A DNA stretch of 64,000 nucleotides, from positions 28,605-92,604 of the forward strand of contig CANRWO010000009.1 of assembly GCA_947643615.1 (NCBI GenBank), in the 5' to 3' direction. The stretch comes from an uncultured Lachnospiraceae bacterium (GTDB taxonomy: Bacteria; Bacillota; Clostridia; Lachnospirales; Lachnospiraceae). Positions 62,332 through 64,000 of the stretch are shown piece after piece. The first letter of the stretch is position 1, and the number at the start of each line of letters is the position of its first letter. The notes beneath the pieces are model-generated. The model was not told the origin of the DNA. It was given only the letters and a program-made list of their open reading frames with translations, and searched no databases. The translations under genes were made by a program, and so were the position numbers.

Positions 62332-63367
62332 TTACCATGACGAACAAAATAAACATAACATTTTGAAAATGCGTTCCGTCTTGGAAACGCTTCCCGGGTT
62401 CTGCAAAACATTTTTTCGGGGCATTGAAGAATATACATCCACCCGCACCAGGCTGGCTTACGCCTATGATATCCGTCTTTTTTTCGAATATCTGCATGAA
62501 AACAATGCTGTATGCAGGAAAACGGACATAATGGAATATCCGATTTCTATCCTGGATGATATCAAACGGGCAGATATTGAAGAATATCTGCAATTTATGT
62601 CCCTTTACCAGAAGGATGGCAAGGACATTACCAACGAAGAGAGGGGAAAAGCAAGGAAGCTTGCCTCTCTGCGCAGTTTTTATAATTATTTCTTCCAAAA
62701 TGAAATGATAAGCACCAACCCTGCCGCATTGGTCCCTCTGCCAAAACTGCATGAAAAAGAGATTGTCCGCCTGGAACCGAACGAAGTAGCCATATTGTTG
62801 GATCAGGTGGAGGACGGCACAAAGCTGACAAAAAAGGAGCTGGAATATCATAAAAAGACAAAACTTCGTGATGTGGCGCTGCTGACACTGCTCCTGGGTA
62901 CCGGAATCCGTGTTTCTGAATGTGTCGGATTGGATATTTCAGATATCAATTTTGAAGTAAACGGACTTAAAATCAGGCGCAAAGGCGGATATGAGGCTGT
63001 CATTTATTTTGGTCAAGAGGTGGAGACCGCTCTTCTGGACTATCTGGAGGAGCGTAATCATATCATCCCTGCCAGTGGGCATGAGAAAGCGCTGTTTTTA
63101 TCGTTGCAAAACCGCAGGATGGCAGTGCGTTCTGTTGAAAACCTGGTTAAAAAATATTCTTCCAGAGTGACTACTTTAAAAAAGATTACCCCTCACAAGC
63201 TTAGAAGTACCTACGGTACAACACTCTACCAGGAATCAGGAGATATCTATCTGGTAGCGGATGTGCTGGGCCACAAGGACGTTAATACAACCCGGAAACA
63301 TTATGCCGCCCAGGCGGACGAGCGTCGCCGAAAAGCTGCAAAAATGGTACATTTAAGAGAAAACTGA
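62318..63367 (+). CDS. Tyrosine recombinase, XerS/XerC-D type
   Basis: A 349-residue (or 352 if TTG at 62309 is used) integrase-family recombinase. The SAM-like N-terminal domain is followed by catalytic residues Arg in LGTGIRVSECVGL, Lys in KIRRKGGYEAVI, His-x-x-Arg in ITPHKLRSTYGTTLY, His in DVLGHKDVNTTRKHYA and the nucleophile Tyr in the same stretch. The N-terminal organisation and end (RRKAAKMVHL) resemble single-protein Xer systems. No att or dif site was located in the window. It overlaps ttcA and is probably a housekeeping rather than an element-borne enzyme. Confidence 0.85.
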   Translation: MKSDNYHDEQNKHNILKMRSVLETLPGFCKTFFRGIEEYTSTRTRLAYAYDIRLFFEYLHENNAVCRKTDIMEYPISILDDIKRADIEEYLQFMSLYQKDGKDITNEERGKARKLASLRSFYNYFFQNEMISTNPAALVPLPKLHEKEIVRLEPNEVAILLDQVEDGTKLTKKELEYHKKTKLRDVALLTLLLGTGIRVSECVGLDISDINFEVNGLKIRRKGGYEAVIYFGQEVETALLDYLEERNHIIPASGHEKALFLSLQNRRMAVRSVENLVKKYSSRVTTLKKITPHKLRSTYGTTLYQESGDIYLVADVLGHKDVNTTRKHYAAQADERRRKAAKMVHLREN

Positions 63368-63375
63368 TGGCAGAC

Positions 63376-63738
63376 CTATTGGATAAATTCTGCAGAATAG
63401 TAAGGCACCACCAGCGATTGCCCCACCAAAAGAGAATCGCGGTTATTTAAGTGGTTGATGTTTTCTACTTCCTTTATATAGGTATCTTTACTCTCATAAT
63501 GACCGTAATCAATATACCTGTCCGCAATGCTCCAAAGCGTCTCTCCGCTCTGGACGGTAATACAGGTATAATATTTAAAACCGGTATTTGCCTGGGTCCT
63601 AATAGAGCTGTAAGATATTGTACATATGGTAACCATACAGATCAGGGCCGCTATTGCCAATCCTGCGGACAGGCATTTTTGCCTGTGCCTTGCACCTGCT
63701 CTTCTATCCAATCCGTGGAACTGTACCTGTGCAATCAT
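63376..63738 (-). CDS. YneA-like SOS cell-division suppressor (LysM)
   Basis: A 120-residue membrane-anchored protein. One helix (AGLAIAALICMVTICTISY) precedes an extracellular LysM domain (YYTCITVQSGETLWSIADRYI, LLVGQSLVVP). It matches Bacillus YneA in size, layout and position beside LexA-type sites; YneA delays septation after DNA damage. GGGAGAG lies before this ATG; the ATG at 63780 is rejected. A promoter with LexA boxes lies upstream. It converges with the recombinase gene. Confidence 0.75.
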   Translation of the reverse strand: MIAQVQFHGLDRRAGARHRQKCLSAGLAIAALICMVTICTISYSSIRTQANTGFKYYTCITVQSGETLWSIADRYIDYGHYESKDTYIKEVENINHLNNRDSLLVGQSLVVPYYSAEFIQ

Positions 63739-63829
63739 AAGTATTCTCTCCCTATATTTATAAAATATGATTGATGCCACTACAGCAGCCTGAAAATAGA
63801 CATTTGCAGTGTATCAGCTCACTTGTTCG

Positions 63830-63841
63830 GAACATCCGTTC
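63830..63841. promoter_or_regulatory. LexA (SOS) box 1
   Basis: GAACATCCGTTC matches the Firmicute LexA half-site pair GAAC-N4-GTTC exactly and lies just downstream of the yneA-like promoter -10. Confidence 0.75.
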
Positions 63842-63856
63842 TTTTCTTGTATATGG

Positions 63857-63885
63857 ACTATATCATAGGAACATTTGTTTGTCAA
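63857..63885 (-). promoter_or_regulatory. Promoter of the yneA-like gene with LexA box 2 in the spacer
   Basis: Leftward TTGACA (consensus) and TATAGT are 17 bp apart. GAACATTTGTTT (63869-63880), one mismatch from a LexA box, occupies the spacer. Confidence 0.8.
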
Positions 63886-63908
63886 TAGAGAAATCGAACA
63901 TATTTTTG

Positions 63909-63920
63909 GAATATATGTTT
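63909..63920. promoter_or_regulatory. LexA box 3 (degenerate) at the rightward promoter
   Basis: GAATATATGTTT overlaps the -35 of the rightward promoter. A weaker element, GAACATATTTTT, lies at 63896. Confidence 0.5.
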
Positions 63921-63947
63921 GCTTTTTGCTTCAGGATATGTTATGAT
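63919..63947 (+). promoter_or_regulatory. Rightward promoter at the window edge (probably lexA)
   Basis: TTGCTT and TATGAT are separated by 17 bp. The gene it drives lies beyond the window. Position opposite a yneA-like gene suggests lexA. Confidence 0.6.
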
Positions 63948-64000
63948 CCTGAGTTTGACACCAAAAACCGCAAAAAAGTCCCAGAGGCCTTGAATTTACT

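Noticed and set aside
62318..63367. Integrase of a prophage or conjugative element.
   Set aside because: No excisionase, capsid, relaxase or attachment repeat nearby; overlaps a housekeeping tRNA-modification gene.

Overview
The window looks like chromosome of a spore-forming, Gram-positive member of the Clostridia, most likely Lachnospiraceae. The reasons are AGGAGG-type ribosome binding sites, short HisG with a separate HisZ, RecU, a YlbJ-like sporulation membrane protein, a PKTGD-anchored leucine-rich-repeat surface protein, rubrerythrin, a YneA-like SOS protein and LexA boxes of the Bacillus/Clostridium type. No tRNA, rRNA, CRISPR array, transposase or prophage block was found. The first gene (HAD phosphatase) is cut by the left edge.

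Layout. 1-7.1 kb: HAD fragment, DEDDh exonuclease, a type IIA topoisomerase pair (parE-parC), rsmD, coaD and a coiled-coil protein. 7.2-16.6 kb: cell-wall amidase, YlbJ-like protein (opposite strand), RsuA, HAD phosphatase, YgiQ radical-SAM protein, SDR, a small membrane protein, an RluA with a repeat insertion, and RecU. 16.7-20.7 kb: hisZ-hisG, then a tyrosine phosphatase and two flavodoxin-fold proteins. 20.8-28.2 kb: a cellobiose locus, with cellobiose phosphorylase (GH94) divergent from a LacI regulator and a sugar ABC transporter (binding protein plus two permeases, no ATPase). 28.4-33.0 kb: a chemoreceptor and a large LRR surface protein. 33.3-36.6 kb: hisD-hisB-hisIE, the last with an extra HisF-like domain. 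36.7-40.3 kb: a HelD-type helicase fused to the N-terminal beta-sandwich of a GH31 glycosidase. 40.6-46.1 kb: a LytTR/GHKL two-component pair, two unknown low-complexity proteins, a small membrane protein and a secreted LysM protein. 46.5-55.8 kb: moxR-DUF58-DUF4129-like operon, a B12/radical-SAM pair (TIGR03960/TIGR03936 types), an AT-rich lipoprotein behind a pseudoknot-like leader, RNase G and a NUDIX hydrolase. 55.8-57.4 kb: a hairpin-rich, AT-rich, mostly non-coding stretch with one tandem ribbon-helix-helix gene. 57.4-63.8 kb: flotillin, Dtd, AI-2E family permease, rubrerythrin, TtcA-like protein, an Xer-type recombinase and an SOS-controlled YneA-like gene. The right edge carries a rightward promoter with LexA-like boxes, probably for lexA just outside the window.

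How the parts connect. The cellobiose locus is self-contained: imported disaccharide would be phosphorolysed in the cytoplasm, and matched operators sit just downstream of both divergent promoters. Histidine biosynthesis is split over two loci 15 kb apart and lacks hisA, hisF, hisH and hisC here. The least explained items are the HelD-GH31 fusion, the pseudoknot-like leader at 52.9 kb, the hairpin locus at 55.9-56.2 kb, two separate exactly 16-bp minisatellites upstream of hisZ and moxR, and the structured leader at 43.5 kb. All assignments come from reading translations and motifs by eye; no database search was run.
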